This document shows positions 1 to 7,598 of a DNA stretch of 64,000 bases, piece by piece. Within the stretch, counting starts at the first letter, position 1. Each line of letters begins with the position of its first letter. Location: positions 186,001 through 250,000 of the forward strand of contig NZ_JAQZAK010000003.1 in the NCBI RefSeq assembly GCF_028737265.1. Reading direction: 5' to 3'. The DNA is from Actinomycetospora callitridis (GTDB taxonomy: Bacteria > Actinomycetota > Actinomycetes > Mycobacteriales > Pseudonocardiaceae). Made by a program: the position numbers and the translations under genes. The notes beneath the pieces were generated by a model. The model was not told the DNA's origin and did not search any database. It worked only from the letters and a program-made list of their open reading frames with translations.

Positions 1-282
1 GTTCTCGGCGGTGGGCAGGCCCGAGCCGCAGTCGAGGAACTGGTCGATGTCCGCTTCCCCGGCGAGGAAGCGGACGGCGCGCACGAGGAACGCGCGGTTG
101 TCGACGGCCAGCAGCTCGGCCTCGGGCGCCGCCCGGCGCAGGCTCTCGATGACGTCGCGGTCGACCGGGTAGTTGTCCTTCCCGCCGAGCGCATAGTCGT
201 AGACACGCGCGATGCTCGCCTTGGACGTGTCGACGAGGGCAGGAGCCGACCCCGGACGGGACGAGGAGTGCGCAGCGGTCAT
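1..282 (-). CDS. DUF574-family SAM-dependent methyltransferase (N-terminal part)
   Basis: This is the first 94 codons of an S-adenosylmethionine-dependent methyltransferase of the DUF574 (Methyltransf_19) family; the rest lies beyond the left edge. Residues about 26-42 (RVYDYALGGKDNYPVDR) are the family's opening signature, and GSGLPT near residue 86 starts the SAM-binding fold. The ATG start ends at 282. The methyl acceptor of this family is not known to me. DUF574 genes are abundant in actinomycetes, often near XRE and DUF397 genes, as here, where the XRE regulator is divergent. The family call is firm; the biological role is unknown. Confidence 0.85.
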   Translation of the reverse strand, partial: MTAAHSSSRPGSAPALVDTSKASIARVYDYALGGKDNYPVDRDVIESLRRAAPEAELLAVDNRAFLVRAVRFLAGEADIDQFLDCGSGLPTAEN

Positions 283-388
283 GACTTCCCATCGGGCGGT
301 GCGATCACGGACGGTGGCTCACCCTAGGAGCCTAACCTCCGCTGCTCCGGGACGGGTCGAGGAGCGCACGGGCACCCGGGACGCCGTG

Positions 389-394
389 TAATCT
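389..394 (+). promoter_or_regulatory. possible -10 box for the XRE regulator gene
   Basis: TAATCT fits the actinobacterial -10 pattern TANNNT and lies 22 bases before the GTG start at 417, in an otherwise GC-rich divergent intergenic region. No good -35 hexamer is visible 16-18 bases upstream, so this is only a candidate. A short GGCGG/CCGCC hairpin lies between it and the start codon. Confidence 0.3.
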
Positions 395-416
395 CTCGGG
401 CTCGGCGGCATCCGCC

Positions 417-1328
417 GTGACACCCGACGCCGAACCGGGGAGCGCACGAACCGTGGCCGGACGGGACCAGACCGAGCCGGAGGGCACCGGGCCCACCGCA
501 CGCCGGATCATCCTGGGCGCCCAGCTGCGGCGCCTCCGTGAACGGGCCGGGGTCGCCCGCTCCGACGCCGCGTGGTCGATCCGCGGCTCGGACTCCAAGA
601 TGTCCCGCCTCGAGGCCGGCAAGGTCGGCTTCAAGGAGCGCGACGTCGCCGACCTGCTGACCCTCTACGGGATCACCGACGACGCCGAGCGCGAGCTGCT
701 GCTCGACACCACGCGCCGCAGCAACGAGCCGGGCTGGTGGCAGCCCTACGGCGACGTCCTCCCCGACTGGTTCGAGGACTACGTGGGCCTGGAGATGAGC
801 GCCTCGCGCATCCAGACCTACGAGCTCATGTTCGTGCCCGGCCTGCTCCAGACCGAGGACTACGCCCGCGCGGTCATCACGTCGGGCCACCCGGACCGCG
901 CCACGCCCGACGACGAGCGCCGTCTCGCCGTGCGCATGCGCCGCCAGCAGACCCTCGGGCGCCGCGACGCCCCGACGGTGTGGGCGATCCTCGACGAGTC
1001 GGTGCTGCACCGCCCCATCGGCGGCGCCTCGGCGCTGGTCGCCCAGGTCGAGCACCTGCTCGAGCTGTCGTCGCTGCCCAACGTCGTCGTGCAGGTCCTG
1101 CCGTTCGGCCTGTCCGGGTACGCGGCCGAGAGCACCTTCTCGATCCTGCGCTTCTCCGAACCCGAGCTGCCCGACCTCGTCTACCAGGAGCACCTCACCG
1201 CGGCGGTGTACCTCGACAAGCGGGCCGACGTGGAGTCCTACAGCCGCGTGATGGACCGGGTCGCCGTCGATGCGCTGACCCCGGACGAGACGCGCCAGCA
1301 CCTCTCCAAGATCGTCGCCGAGGGCTGA
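417..1328 (+). CDS. XRE-family regulator with C-terminal DUF5753 domain
   Basis: This 303-residue protein has an N-terminal helix-turn-helix at about residues 32-85 (start near RIILGAQLRRLRERAGV) and a C-terminal DUF5753 region at about 110-290, including the family-typical FVPGLLQTEDYARAV stretch. This is the architecture of the WhiJ-like actinomycete regulators. Such regulators commonly pair with a DUF397 protein encoded next door, here 37 bases downstream, and are thought to act as repressor and modulator. The GTG start at 417 is the longest sensible one. Two identical palindromes lie between this gene and the DUF397 gene and are the obvious candidate operator. Signals and target genes are unknown. 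Confidence 0.9.
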   Translation: MTPDAEPGSARTVAGRDQTEPEGTGPTARRIILGAQLRRLRERAGVARSDAAWSIRGSDSKMSRLEAGKVGFKERDVADLLTLYGITDDAERELLLDTTRRSNEPGWWQPYGDVLPDWFEDYVGLEMSASRIQTYELMFVPGLLQTEDYARAVITSGHPDRATPDDERRLAVRMRRQQTLGRRDAPTVWAILDESVLHRPIGGASALVAQVEHLLELSSLPNVVVQVLPFGLSGYAAESTFSILRFSEPELPDLVYQEHLTAAVYLDKRADVESYSRVMDRVAVDALTPDETRQHLSKIVAEG

Positions 1329-1360
1329 CGTCCCGGGCGGGAGACCCGCCCGACGCCGTC

Positions 1361-1370
1361 TGCACGTGCA
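1361..1370. promoter_or_regulatory. palindromic operator candidate, copy 1
   Basis: TGCACGTGCA is a perfect 10-bp palindrome lying between the stop of the XRE gene and the start of the DUF397 gene. An identical copy lies 49 bp downstream. Paired palindromes next to a DNA-binding protein gene suggest an operator, by inference the XRE/DUF5753 protein's own. Confidence 0.5.
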
Positions 1371-1409
1371 CGTGATCAAAGCGCTTGCTACGGTGGCTGC
1401 ACTGTCGGA

Positions 1410-1419
1410 TGCACGTGCA
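1410..1419. promoter_or_regulatory. palindromic operator candidate, copy 2
   Basis: This is the second exact TGCACGTGCA palindrome, 19 bases before the chosen DUF397 start codon. A TANNNT match (TACGGT, 1389-1394) lies between the two copies, so a protein bound at both could block a promoter there. Confidence 0.5.
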
Positions 1420-1437
1420 GATGAGCGAGGCGGTCGC

Positions 1438-1692
1438 ATGGGCCAGGTGGCGAATGCACGAGTCGCCCTCCCCGGCGTGACGTGGCGCAAGAGCGCCCGC
1501 TCGGGCAAGCAGGGCAACTGCGTCGAGCTCGCGCGGGTGCGCGCGCGGGGTGTCGCCGTCCGCAACTCCCGCTTCCCCGAGGGGCCTGCGCTGGTGTTCT
1601 CGGTCGCCGAGCTGAGCGCGTTCGTCGCCGCCGTCAAGGGCGGTGCCTACGACCACCTGCTCCCCGACGACCTCGCGGAGCGCTCGGCATGA
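1438..1692 (+). CDS. DUF397 domain protein
   Basis: This 84-residue protein is a complete DUF397 domain, with the typical WRKSARSGKQGNCVE opening followed by VAVRNSRFPEGPAL and a final LSAFVAAVKGG helix. DUF397 proteins usually sit beside XRE/DUF5753 regulators and are proposed to modulate their DNA binding. The ATG at 1438 is preferred because a purine-rich GAGCGAGG stands just upstream. A GTG at 1366 in the same frame would place the start inside the first palindrome. The stop overlaps the next start (ATGA), so the two are probably co-translated. Confidence 0.85.
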   Translation: MGQVANARVALPGVTWRKSARSGKQGNCVELARVRARGVAVRNSRFPEGPALVFSVAELSAFVAAVKGGAYDHLLPDDLAERSA

Positions 1693-1961
1693 GGCGGCCC
1701 GGCACCCGCGCCCTGTGGCTGACCTGCGCCGTGGACGGTGCGGACCACGCCGTGTCCGACGCCGCGTTCCTCGCGGCCCAGGGCGGCGACGGCCGGTACG
1801 AGGCCCTCTGCCGGGCCACCGTGTGGGCCTCGTCGCTGGCGGCGCCCCCGGCAGGACGCTGCCCGTCGTGCGCCACGGCGGCCGGCGAGTCCACGGCGGT
1901 GACACCCGATCGGCGCACCGGCGGGCTGTGGTCCCGGCTCGTTCCCCGCGCGTCGGCCTGA
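1689..1961 (+). CDS. small Cys-rich protein of unknown function
   Basis: This 90-residue protein overlaps the DUF397 stop codon by an ATGA junction, so it is probably translated with it. It has scattered Cys and His residues (CAVDGADH near residue 13, a Cys near 40, CPSC near 62) that could bind a metal, as in the small zinc-finger-like proteins found near DUF397/XRE genes in Pseudonocardiales. That comparison rests on pattern only. There is no signal peptide or membrane segment. The function is unknown. Confidence 0.6.
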   Translation: MRRPGTRALWLTCAVDGADHAVSDAAFLAAQGGDGRYEALCRATVWASSLAAPPAGRCPSCATAAGESTAVTPDRRTGGLWSRLVPRASA

Positions 1962-2058
1962 TCAGCCCTCGGATGACTCCGTTCGGCGCAGAGTAATCAC
2001 TCCGCATTCGGACGATCGGTTGCGTCACCCGGGCAGTGCGGATTCCTCGTTCGGTCGA

Positions 2059-2087
2059 TTGCTCTCCGTAAACGAGAACCTTAGGCT
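2059..2087 (+). promoter_or_regulatory. promoter of the roadblock gene cluster
   Basis: TTGCTC (2059-2064) and TAGGCT (2082-2087) are separated by 17 bases in a locally AT-richer stretch. They match actinobacterial -35 and -10 preferences, with a start point near 2094. This placement supports GTG 2122 as the start of the first roadblock gene and rules out the upstream TTG at 2020. Confidence 0.5.
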
Positions 2088-2121
2088 CGTGACCTCATCG
2101 AGAGCTGAGCGAGAGGGATTC

Positions 2122-3093
2122 GTGATCACGGAGGCGACGCGACCGGCGGCCCGCCGGGGGGACACCCCAGGAGCCCCGGCGACCTCGGTGACCGCGTCGA
2201 CCTCGGTCGCCCTCCCGGCCACGGCGCCGTCGCCCGCCACGGCCGCCCTCGAGCCCCTGCGTGATCTCCCCGGTCTCGCCCACGCGTGCCTCCTCGACGA
2301 GGGCGGGCACGTCCTCGGCGAGATCGGCACCGACGGCGGTACCGCGGGCGCGGTGCTCGCCTGGGGCCGGCGCGCGGGCGGGGTGGCGTCGGACCGGGGG
2401 CTCGCCCTCGAGGACGTCATCGTCACGTCGGACGCCGCCCACCACCTCCTGAGGGCGGTCGACGGCGCCCCCTCTCGCGGCTCCTGGGTCTACCTGCGGG
2501 TCGACCGGGAGCGCGGCAACCTCGCCCTCGCCCGGCGGCGCCTCGCCGCCGTCGCGTCCCCGCCGGCGGCACGACCCACCCCGGCCGCGCCGCGGCCCTC
2601 GTCGTCCGCACAGCGCCCGCCCGGCGCTCCGGTCCCGGTGCCCGTGGCGACACCGCTGCCCTCCGCTGCGCCGGCGGCACCCTCGGCACCGCCCGCGGCC
2701 CACCCGATGGGAGGCACGTTCCCGCGGCGCGTGCCGGACCGCTCGATCCCGGCCGCGGCACCCGCGGCGATCGCCGCCCCGCCCACCACGTGGCCCACCC
2801 GGGGACCGGCAGCGTCGCCGGCCGCGGTGGCCACCGACCCGCCCGCACTGCCGGAGCCCCGTCGCCCGGTGGGGCAGGCACCCACGACCCGGCCGGCAGG
2901 ACCCGTCCCACCGGCCGACCTCGAGCACCGGCGCTCACCACCGCAGGACAGCGCCGGCGTGCTCTCCCAGCGGTGGCGCACCGATCCCGAGACGTTGCGT
3001 CGTGTCCTGGCGGGCCTGCTCCGCCTGGGACGCGGCACACCGCCGGCCGGAGCACCACCGCACGGTCCGCCACCGGCCCTCCCCGGCCGCTAG
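2122..3093 (+). CDS. roadblock/LC7-like protein with long Pro/Ala-rich tail
   Basis: This protein of 323 residues has an N-terminal region (about residues 35-145) that looks like a roadblock/LC7 fold: LRDLPGLAHACLLDEGG, then VYLRVDRERGNLALARRRL. About 175 residues of Pro/Ala-rich low-complexity sequence follow, ending in a short charged helix (RWRTDPETLRRVLAGLLRLG). Roadblock proteins usually dimerise and regulate small Ras-like GTPases. It is the first of three such genes in a row. GTG 2122 is chosen because GAGAGGG precedes it and a promoter lies just upstream; GTG 2089 is possible. The roadblock assignment is weaker here than for the next gene. Confidence 0.65.
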   Translation: MITEATRPAARRGDTPGAPATSVTASTSVALPATAPSPATAALEPLRDLPGLAHACLLDEGGHVLGEIGTDGGTAGAVLAWGRRAGGVASDRGLALEDVIVTSDAAHHLLRAVDGAPSRGSWVYLRVDRERGNLALARRRLAAVASPPAARPTPAAPRPSSSAQRPPGAPVPVPVATPLPSAAPAAPSAPPAAHPMGGTFPRRVPDRSIPAAAPAAIAAPPTTWPTRGPAASPAAVATDPPALPEPRRPVGQAPTTRPAGPVPPADLEHRRSPPQDSAGVLSQRWRTDPETLRRVLAGLLRLGRGTPPAGAPPHGPPPALPGR

Positions 3094-3153
3094 GCCACGA
3101 CCACCCCTCCCGCTCCCACGACCCCGGAGCGGACCCCGATACGGAGGCAATCC

Positions 3154-3594
3154 ATGAGTGACATCGAGTACGCCCTCAACCAGGCCGCCAACATCAAGGG
3201 CGCCTTCGCCGTGGCGATCGTCGACTACGACAGCGGCATGACCCTGGGCTCCCGCGGCGGCAGCGCCGAGTTCGACCTCGACGTCGCCGCCCCCGGCAAC
3301 AGCGAGGTCGTCCGGGCCAAGTTCGACGTCATGCAGAAGCTGGGCCTGCGCGAGACGATCGAGGACATCCTGATCACCCTCGACTCGCAGTACCACCTCA
3401 TCCGGCCGATCTACTCGAACAACGAGGACAAGCTCTTCTTCTACCTCGTGCTCAACCGGCAGCAGGCCAACCTCGCGATGGCGCGGCGCGACCTGCGGAT
3501 GATCGGGCAGCGCTTCTACCTCGACGACCCGTCGTCGGCGGCGGCCGTCCCCGCGCAGGACCAGGGCTACTACCCCGCCGTGGGCCGTCGCTGA
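3154..3594 (+). CDS. roadblock/LC7 domain protein
   Basis: This 146-residue protein is almost entirely one roadblock/LC7 domain: IKGAFAVAIVDYDSGMTLG near residue 14, a central LRETIEDILITLDSQYHLIRPI strand-helix-strand, and LFFYLVLNRQQANLAMARRDL at about 104-124. It has a good ribosome binding site (GGAGG at 3143-3147). It is the best-conserved member of the trio and lacks the Pro-rich tail of its neighbours. Conservon-type partners (sensor kinase, DUF742, GTPase) are not encoded beside it, so any GTPase partner must lie elsewhere. Confidence 0.9.
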   Translation: MSDIEYALNQAANIKGAFAVAIVDYDSGMTLGSRGGSAEFDLDVAAPGNSEVVRAKFDVMQKLGLRETIEDILITLDSQYHLIRPIYSNNEDKLFFYLVLNRQQANLAMARRDLRMIGQRFYLDDPSSAAAVPAQDQGYYPAVGRR

Positions 3595-3622
3595 TCACGA
3601 CCGGCGGACGGGAGCGGCGAGG

Positions 3623-4381
3623 GTGGGGCGGCACCAGCATCTGACGTGTGTCCGTTCGGACGGGCTGTCGGCCGTGCTGCGTCCGCTGCTGGACGACCGC
3701 AGCATCGTCGCCGCCACCCTCGTCGACGTCGACAGCGGCCTCGTCCTGGACGGCTACGTCGACGCCCCCGACGAGCACCCCTCGCTCGCCGACCTCGAGC
3801 TGCTCGGGGCGAGCCACGCGGACATGGTCCGCGCGGCCGCCGCCGTGGCGGGCCCCGCGCTCGCCGAGCTCACCGTGAGCACCGACGACGGCCACCACCA
3901 CGTCCTGCACGCCGTGCCCGACCCGCACGGCGACAGGCTGGTGGTGGCCGTCGTCGTGCGCGGGGCGGCCCGTCACGTCGCCCGGGCGCGCCGCCGTCTC
4001 CGCACGGTGTCGGTGGACGCCCTGACCGCCGGGCCGAGCCTCGCCAAGCGTCCCGTCGACGGACGATGGGTGCTGGACGAGCCCGGTCCCGAGGGGCCGT
4101 CGGAGGCCGAGGCCCTGGACGACACCGGTGCCGACGAGCCCCTCCCGGCGGCGCCGGTCGGCACGTCGGCGCCCCTGCTCTCGGCCATGGTCCCGGGGAG
4201 CGCCACCGCACCCCCACCGGCGGCGTCCGCGATCGTCCGCCTCTCGGGGACCGTGTCCTCGGTGGCGTCGCCGGCGACCGACGGCGTGACGAAGGGCCTC
4301 GCGAACGGCCTGTCCTCGCCGCTCGTCCCGGTCAGCGGCGTACGGCCACCGACAGCGCGAAACGGCCCTGCGGGTCGGTGA
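3623..4381 (+). CDS. third roadblock/LC7-like protein
   Basis: This 252-residue protein repeats the roadblock pattern over about residues 8-130 (LSAVLRPLLDDRSIVAATLV, then LVVAVVVRGAARHVARARRR). An acidic to Ala/Pro-rich tail without a recognised fold follows. The GTG at 3623 has GGAGCGGCGAG upstream and lies 28 bases after the preceding gene, so the three probably form one transcript. Its 3' end overlaps egtD on the opposite strand by 50 bp. The similarity is by pattern, so the domain call is moderate. The partner and process are unknown. Confidence 0.6.
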   Translation: MGRHQHLTCVRSDGLSAVLRPLLDDRSIVAATLVDVDSGLVLDGYVDAPDEHPSLADLELLGASHADMVRAAAAVAGPALAELTVSTDDGHHHVLHAVPDPHGDRLVVAVVVRGAARHVARARRRLRTVSVDALTAGPSLAKRPVDGRWVLDEPGPEGPSEAEALDDTGADEPLPAAPVGTSAPLLSAMVPGSATAPPPAASAIVRLSGTVSSVASPATDGVTKGLANGLSSPLVPVSGVRPPTARNGPAGR

Positions 4382-5306
4382 ACCAGCCGTCGTGGGAGAA
4401 CCCCGCGGCCGCCAGCTCGTCCCGGATCCGTTCCCGCGTGAACTTCGTCGAGATCTCCGTGCGCATCTCCTCGCCGGCCGCGAAGTCGATCTCGAGGTCG
4501 AGCTCCGACACCCGCACGTGCATCGGACGCCGGGCCCGCAGGCGCATCTCGATCCGGCTCGACTGCGGCACCCACACCGCGAGGTGGTCGAAGCCCGAGC
4601 GGTCGAAGTCGGCGCCCAGCACACGGTTGAGCACCGAGAGCACGTTGAGGTTGAACGCCGCGGTGACGCCCTGGGAGTCGTCGTAGGCCGCGACCAGCGT
4701 CGACTCGTCCTTGACGAGGTCGGTCCCGACGAGGAACGCCTCCCCCGGCTCGAGGGCGTCCGCGAGGGCGGCGAGGAACGTCTGCCGGTCGGCGGGCTCG
4801 AAGTTGCCGAACGTCCCGCCGAGCAGGGCGACCAGGCGCCGGCCGCCGTCGCTCGGCACGCTGCGCAGGTCGCTGGTGAAGTCGGCGACCACCGCGTGCA
4901 CGTCGAGCTCCGGGTAGGCCCCGATCAGCCCCGGGACGGCCTCCTCGAGCGCCGACGGGGACACGTCGACGGGCACGTAGCGGCGCAGGGTGCCCGCGCG
5001 GTGCAGGGCGTCGAGCAGCACCGGGGTCTTCGACGACGACCCGGATCCGAGCTCGACGAGGGTGTCGGCGTCGGCGGTCCGGGCGATCGCATCGGAGTGG
5101 GCGGCGAGGGCCTCGCGCTCGGCGGTGAAGGGGTAGTACTCGGGCAGCGCGGTGATCTGCTCGAACAGCTCGCTCCCCCGGGCGTCGTAGAGCCACTGCG
5201 GGGTGAGGATCTTGGGGGTCGACGTCAGGCCGCGACGCGCGTCGGTGCGCAGGGCGGCGTCGGCGTCGTCGGCGGTGAGGTGTACGTCGAGGGCGGGCAG
5301 GCTCAT
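4332..5306 (-). CDS. egtD: L-histidine N-alpha-methyltransferase EgtD
   Basis: EgtD adds three methyl groups from SAM to the alpha-amino group of histidine, giving hercynine, the first committed intermediate of ergothioneine. The 324-residue length fits the family. The SAM-binding motif LVELGSGSSSKTPVLLDAL is at about 82-100, with family blocks PEYYPFTAEREAL, LLGGTFGNFEP and GTDLVKD further on. It is the last gene of the minus-strand egt cluster, separated from egtC by 125 bp that contain a hairpin, so expression may differ from egtABC. Its 3' end overlaps the convergent third roadblock gene. Confidence 0.95.
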   Translation of the reverse strand: MSLPALDVHLTADDADAALRTDARRGLTSTPKILTPQWLYDARGSELFEQITALPEYYPFTAEREALAAHSDAIARTADADTLVELGSGSSSKTPVLLDALHRAGTLRRYVPVDVSPSALEEAVPGLIGAYPELDVHAVVADFTSDLRSVPSDGGRRLVALLGGTFGNFEPADRQTFLAALADALEPGEAFLVGTDLVKDESTLVAAYDDSQGVTAAFNLNVLSVLNRVLGADFDRSGFDHLAVWVPQSSRIEMRLRARRPMHVRVSELDLEIDFAAGEEMRTEISTKFTRERIRDELAAAGFSHDGWFTDPQGRFALSVAVRR

Positions 5307-5396
5307 CGGTGTCGGTTCACGTCCTGGGTGTCGGGGCGCGCGCCGGGTTGGCGCGCGGCGTTCACGGCGTCGGGAACGGGTCCCAGCGATCTCGGG

Positions 5397-5415
5397 GGCG
5401 CTCCGGGAGAGCGCC
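5397..5415. terminator. hairpin between egtC and egtD
   Basis: GGCGCTC and GAGCGCC form a perfect 7-bp stem with a 5-base loop. A second partly paired CCGGGCT/AGCCCCGG stretch follows up to about 5430, directly after the egtC stop. No U-tract is present, which is common for actinobacterial terminators. It could also act as an attenuator in front of egtD. Confidence 0.35.
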
Positions 5416-5431
5416 GGGCTGAAGCCCCGGA

Positions 5432-6235
5432 CTACAAGGCGGCGACGGCGACGGACGGGGGGTCGTGCCCCTCGCCGGGCCGGGCGACGAGCAGCGAGCC
5501 GTCGGGGACCGGGGTCCAGGCCGGGTCGTCGTCCAGGGGCTCCGAGGCGACGGTCACCCCGCCGTCGGGCCAGGCCCGGTAGGACAGGGCGTGGTCGACG
5601 GCCGTGGCGACCACCTGCTCGCCGTCGCCCAGGAGCAGGTTGAGCCGTGAGCCGGGGGCGGCGGCCAGCGCGTCGGTGACCACGCCGGCGACGGCGTCGA
5701 CGGGGTCCTTGCCGGTGGCGATCCGGGCGCGGAGCAGGGCCCACAGCAGCGCCGAGTCGGTGGCCGCCTCGAGGGTCAGCAGGTCGAGCGCGGGGAGCGT
5801 GGCGGCGAGGTCGGCCATGCTGGGCGGCCAGCCGCGGACCACGCCGTTGTGGCTGAACAACCACGTCGACCCGCCGGCCTCGCCGCGGAACGGGGCGCAG
5901 GCGGCCGTGGACACCGGCATGCCGACCGTCGCCGAGCGCACCGCGGCGACCAGGGCCGTGGTCTCCACCGCCCGCGCGAGGTCGAGGAACGACCCGTCGG
6001 TCCACATCGGGTCGTCCCGCCGGTACAGCACCGGCCCACGTGCGTGATCTTCTGAGCTATCACTCAGAAGATCACGCACGTACCAGCCGGCACCGAACCC
6101 GTCGGCGTTCACGGTGCCGCCGCCGCGCATGTCGGCCGGGGCGTAGCTCTGCACGAGCAGGGAGTGCGACGGCTCGGTGAGCAGCGACGCCAGCGTGACC
6201 GGCGTCGGGCCCACGTGGGCCAGGTGGCGGCACAC
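5432..6235 (-). CDS. egtC: gamma-glutamyl-hercynylcysteine sulfoxide hydrolase EgtC
   Basis: EgtC is a class II glutamine-amidotransferase-type hydrolase that removes glutamate from gamma-glutamyl-hercynylcysteine sulfoxide. The start GTG at 6235 places the nucleophile Cys at position 2 (VCRHLAHVG). Family blocks MRGGGTVNADGFGAGWY (about 36-52), AAVRSATVGMP and FSHNGVVRGW are present; length is 267 residues. It begins 4 bp after the egtB stop. Residues 53-66 are encoded by a perfect 19-bp inverted repeat and look like an insertion relative to family members I know. The enzyme otherwise looks intact. Confidence 0.93.
   Translation of the reverse strand: MCRHLAHVGPTPVTLASLLTEPSHSLLVQSYAPADMRGGGTVNADGFGAGWYVRDLLSDSSEDHARGPVLYRRDDPMWTDGSFLDLARAVETTALVAAVRSATVGMPVSTAACAPFRGEAGGSTWLFSHNGVVRGWPPSMADLAATLPALDLLTLEAATDSALLWALLRARIATGKDPVDAVAGVVTDALAAAPGSRLNLLLGDGEQVVATAVDHALSYRAWPDGGVTVASEPLDDDPAWTPVPDGSLLVARPGEGHDPPSVAVAAL
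6038..6081. repeat. perfect 19-bp inverted repeat inside egtC
   Basis: The arms 6038-6056 (ACGTGCGTGATCTTCTGAG) and 6063-6081 are exact reverse complements around the 6-base loop CTATCA. The element is translated in frame as part of EgtC (residues 53-66). I found no second copy in the window. A stem of this length would form a very stable hairpin in the egtC mRNA. Confidence 0.9.
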
Positions 6236-6239
6236 GCCG

Positions 6240-7598
6240 TTACGCCGACCGCGCGCAGCGGAAGCCGGTGAAGATCTGGCGGCGGATCGGCAGGTCCCAG
6301 TTGCGGAACGTGGTGCGGGCGTTGGGCGTGCCGACGCCGAAGGACGAGCCGCGCAGCATCCGGAAGTCGCCGCCGAAGAAGACCTCGGAGTACTCCTTGT
6401 ACGGGAACGGCTCGAAGCCCGGGTAGCCCTCGAAGCCGGAGTCGCACCACTCCCAGACGTCACCGATCAACTGGTGCACGCCCAGCGGCGAGGCGCCGGC
6501 CGGGTAGGCGCCGACCGGCGCGGGCTGCAGGTGGCGCTGGTCGAGGTTGGCGCGCTCGGGGCTCGGGTCCTCGTCGCCCCACGGGAAGCGCCGGGTGAGG
6601 CCCGAGGCGTGGTCGTAGCGGGCGGCGAACTCCCACTCGACCTCGGTGGGCAGGCGCTTGCCCGCCCAGGCGGCGTAGGCCGCGGCTTCTCCGAAGCTGA
6701 CGTGCAGCACGGGCTGGTCGCCGACGTCGGCGATCGCCTCGCGCACCCCGAAGGACGTCCGGTACCAGCGATCCTCGACCTTCTCCCAGGTCATCGGCGC
6801 GTGCCAGCCCTCGCCGGTGATGTGCTCCCGGCCGGCCGCGGACCACAGCGAGCGGTCGGCGTAGCCGCCGGCGTCGACGAAGCGGGCGAACTCGGCGTTG
6901 GTCACCGGGGCGGCGTCGAGCCAGAAGTCGTCGACGCGCACGGGGTGAGCGGGCTTCTCGTTGTCGAGCGCGAACGGCTCGTCGGACGTGCCCATCAGGA
7001 ACTCCGCACCCGGGTGGAGGATCTCCGTGCCGGCGATGCCGGGCACCACTGAGGGCGGCGGCGGGTCGGCGTGCAGCACCGGGGCCCCGTCGCGCAGCTG
7101 GTGGGTGGCCAGCATCGTCTCCACGTGCTGCTGCTCGTGCTGGACGATCATGCCGAACACGAAGCCCCCGGCCAGGGTGCGGCGCTCGTCGAACGCCCCG
7201 GCCTCGAGGTGGGCGAGGGCCTTCTCGCGCACCTGGTCGCCGTAGGCCCGCGCCTCGGCGGGGCTGAGCAGCGGCAGCTGGGGGCGCCCGGCGCGCGGGT
7301 TGGTGAACGCGTCGTAGTACTGGTCGAGGTCCTCGCGGACCCCGGGGGTCTCCTCGGTGTCCGGAGCGCCGCGGCGCACCAGCCAGTAGTCCTCCATGTT
7401 CGCGATGTGCGCGACGTCCCAGTGGAACGGCGACATCAGCGGCGAGTGCTGGCGGGTGAAGTCGGCGTCGTCCGCGGCGAACACGTCGTGGGTCAGGGCG
7501 CGCGTCCGGGCCCGCGCCGCCTCGAGGTCGGCGGCGAGGCGTCGGCGCAGCGCGGGGACGTCCCCGGTCTCGCCCTGGGTGTGGCTGGTGGCGGTCAT
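6240..7598 (-). CDS. egtB: hercynine oxygenase EgtB
   Basis: EgtB is the non-haem iron sulfoxide synthase that joins gamma-glutamylcysteine (or a related thiol) to the imidazole ring of hercynine using O2. The 452-residue protein has an N-terminal DinB-like domain with the iron ligands in FHWDVAHIANME (about residue 52) and QHEQQHVETM (about 142). A C-terminal formylglycine-generating-enzyme-like domain runs from GAEFLMGT (about 195) to RGSSFGVGTPNARTTFRNWD and GFRCARSA. The ATG overlaps the egtA stop (ATGA). All expected metal ligands are visible. Confidence 0.96.
   Translation of the reverse strand: MTATSHTQGETGDVPALRRRLAADLEAARARTRALTHDVFAADDADFTRQHSPLMSPFHWDVAHIANMEDYWLVRRGAPDTEETPGVREDLDQYYDAFTNPRAGRPQLPLLSPAEARAYGDQVREKALAHLEAGAFDERRTLAGGFVFGMIVQHEQQHVETMLATHQLRDGAPVLHADPPPPSVVPGIAGTEILHPGAEFLMGTSDEPFALDNEKPAHPVRVDDFWLDAAPVTNAEFARFVDAGGYADRSLWSAAGREHITGEGWHAPMTWEKVEDRWYRTSFGVREAIADVGDQPVLHVSFGEAAAYAAWAGKRLPTEVEWEFAARYDHASGLTRRFPWGDEDPSPERANLDQRHLQPAPVGAYPAGASPLGVHQLIGDVWEWCDSGFEGYPGFEPFPYKEYSEVFFGGDFRMLRGSSFGVGTPNARTTFRNWDLPIRRQIFTGFRCARSA

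Noticed and set aside
2122..4381. Roadblock cluster considered as a conservon
   Set aside because: No sensor kinase, DUF742 or Ras-like GTPase gene is adjacent, and those define a conservon.
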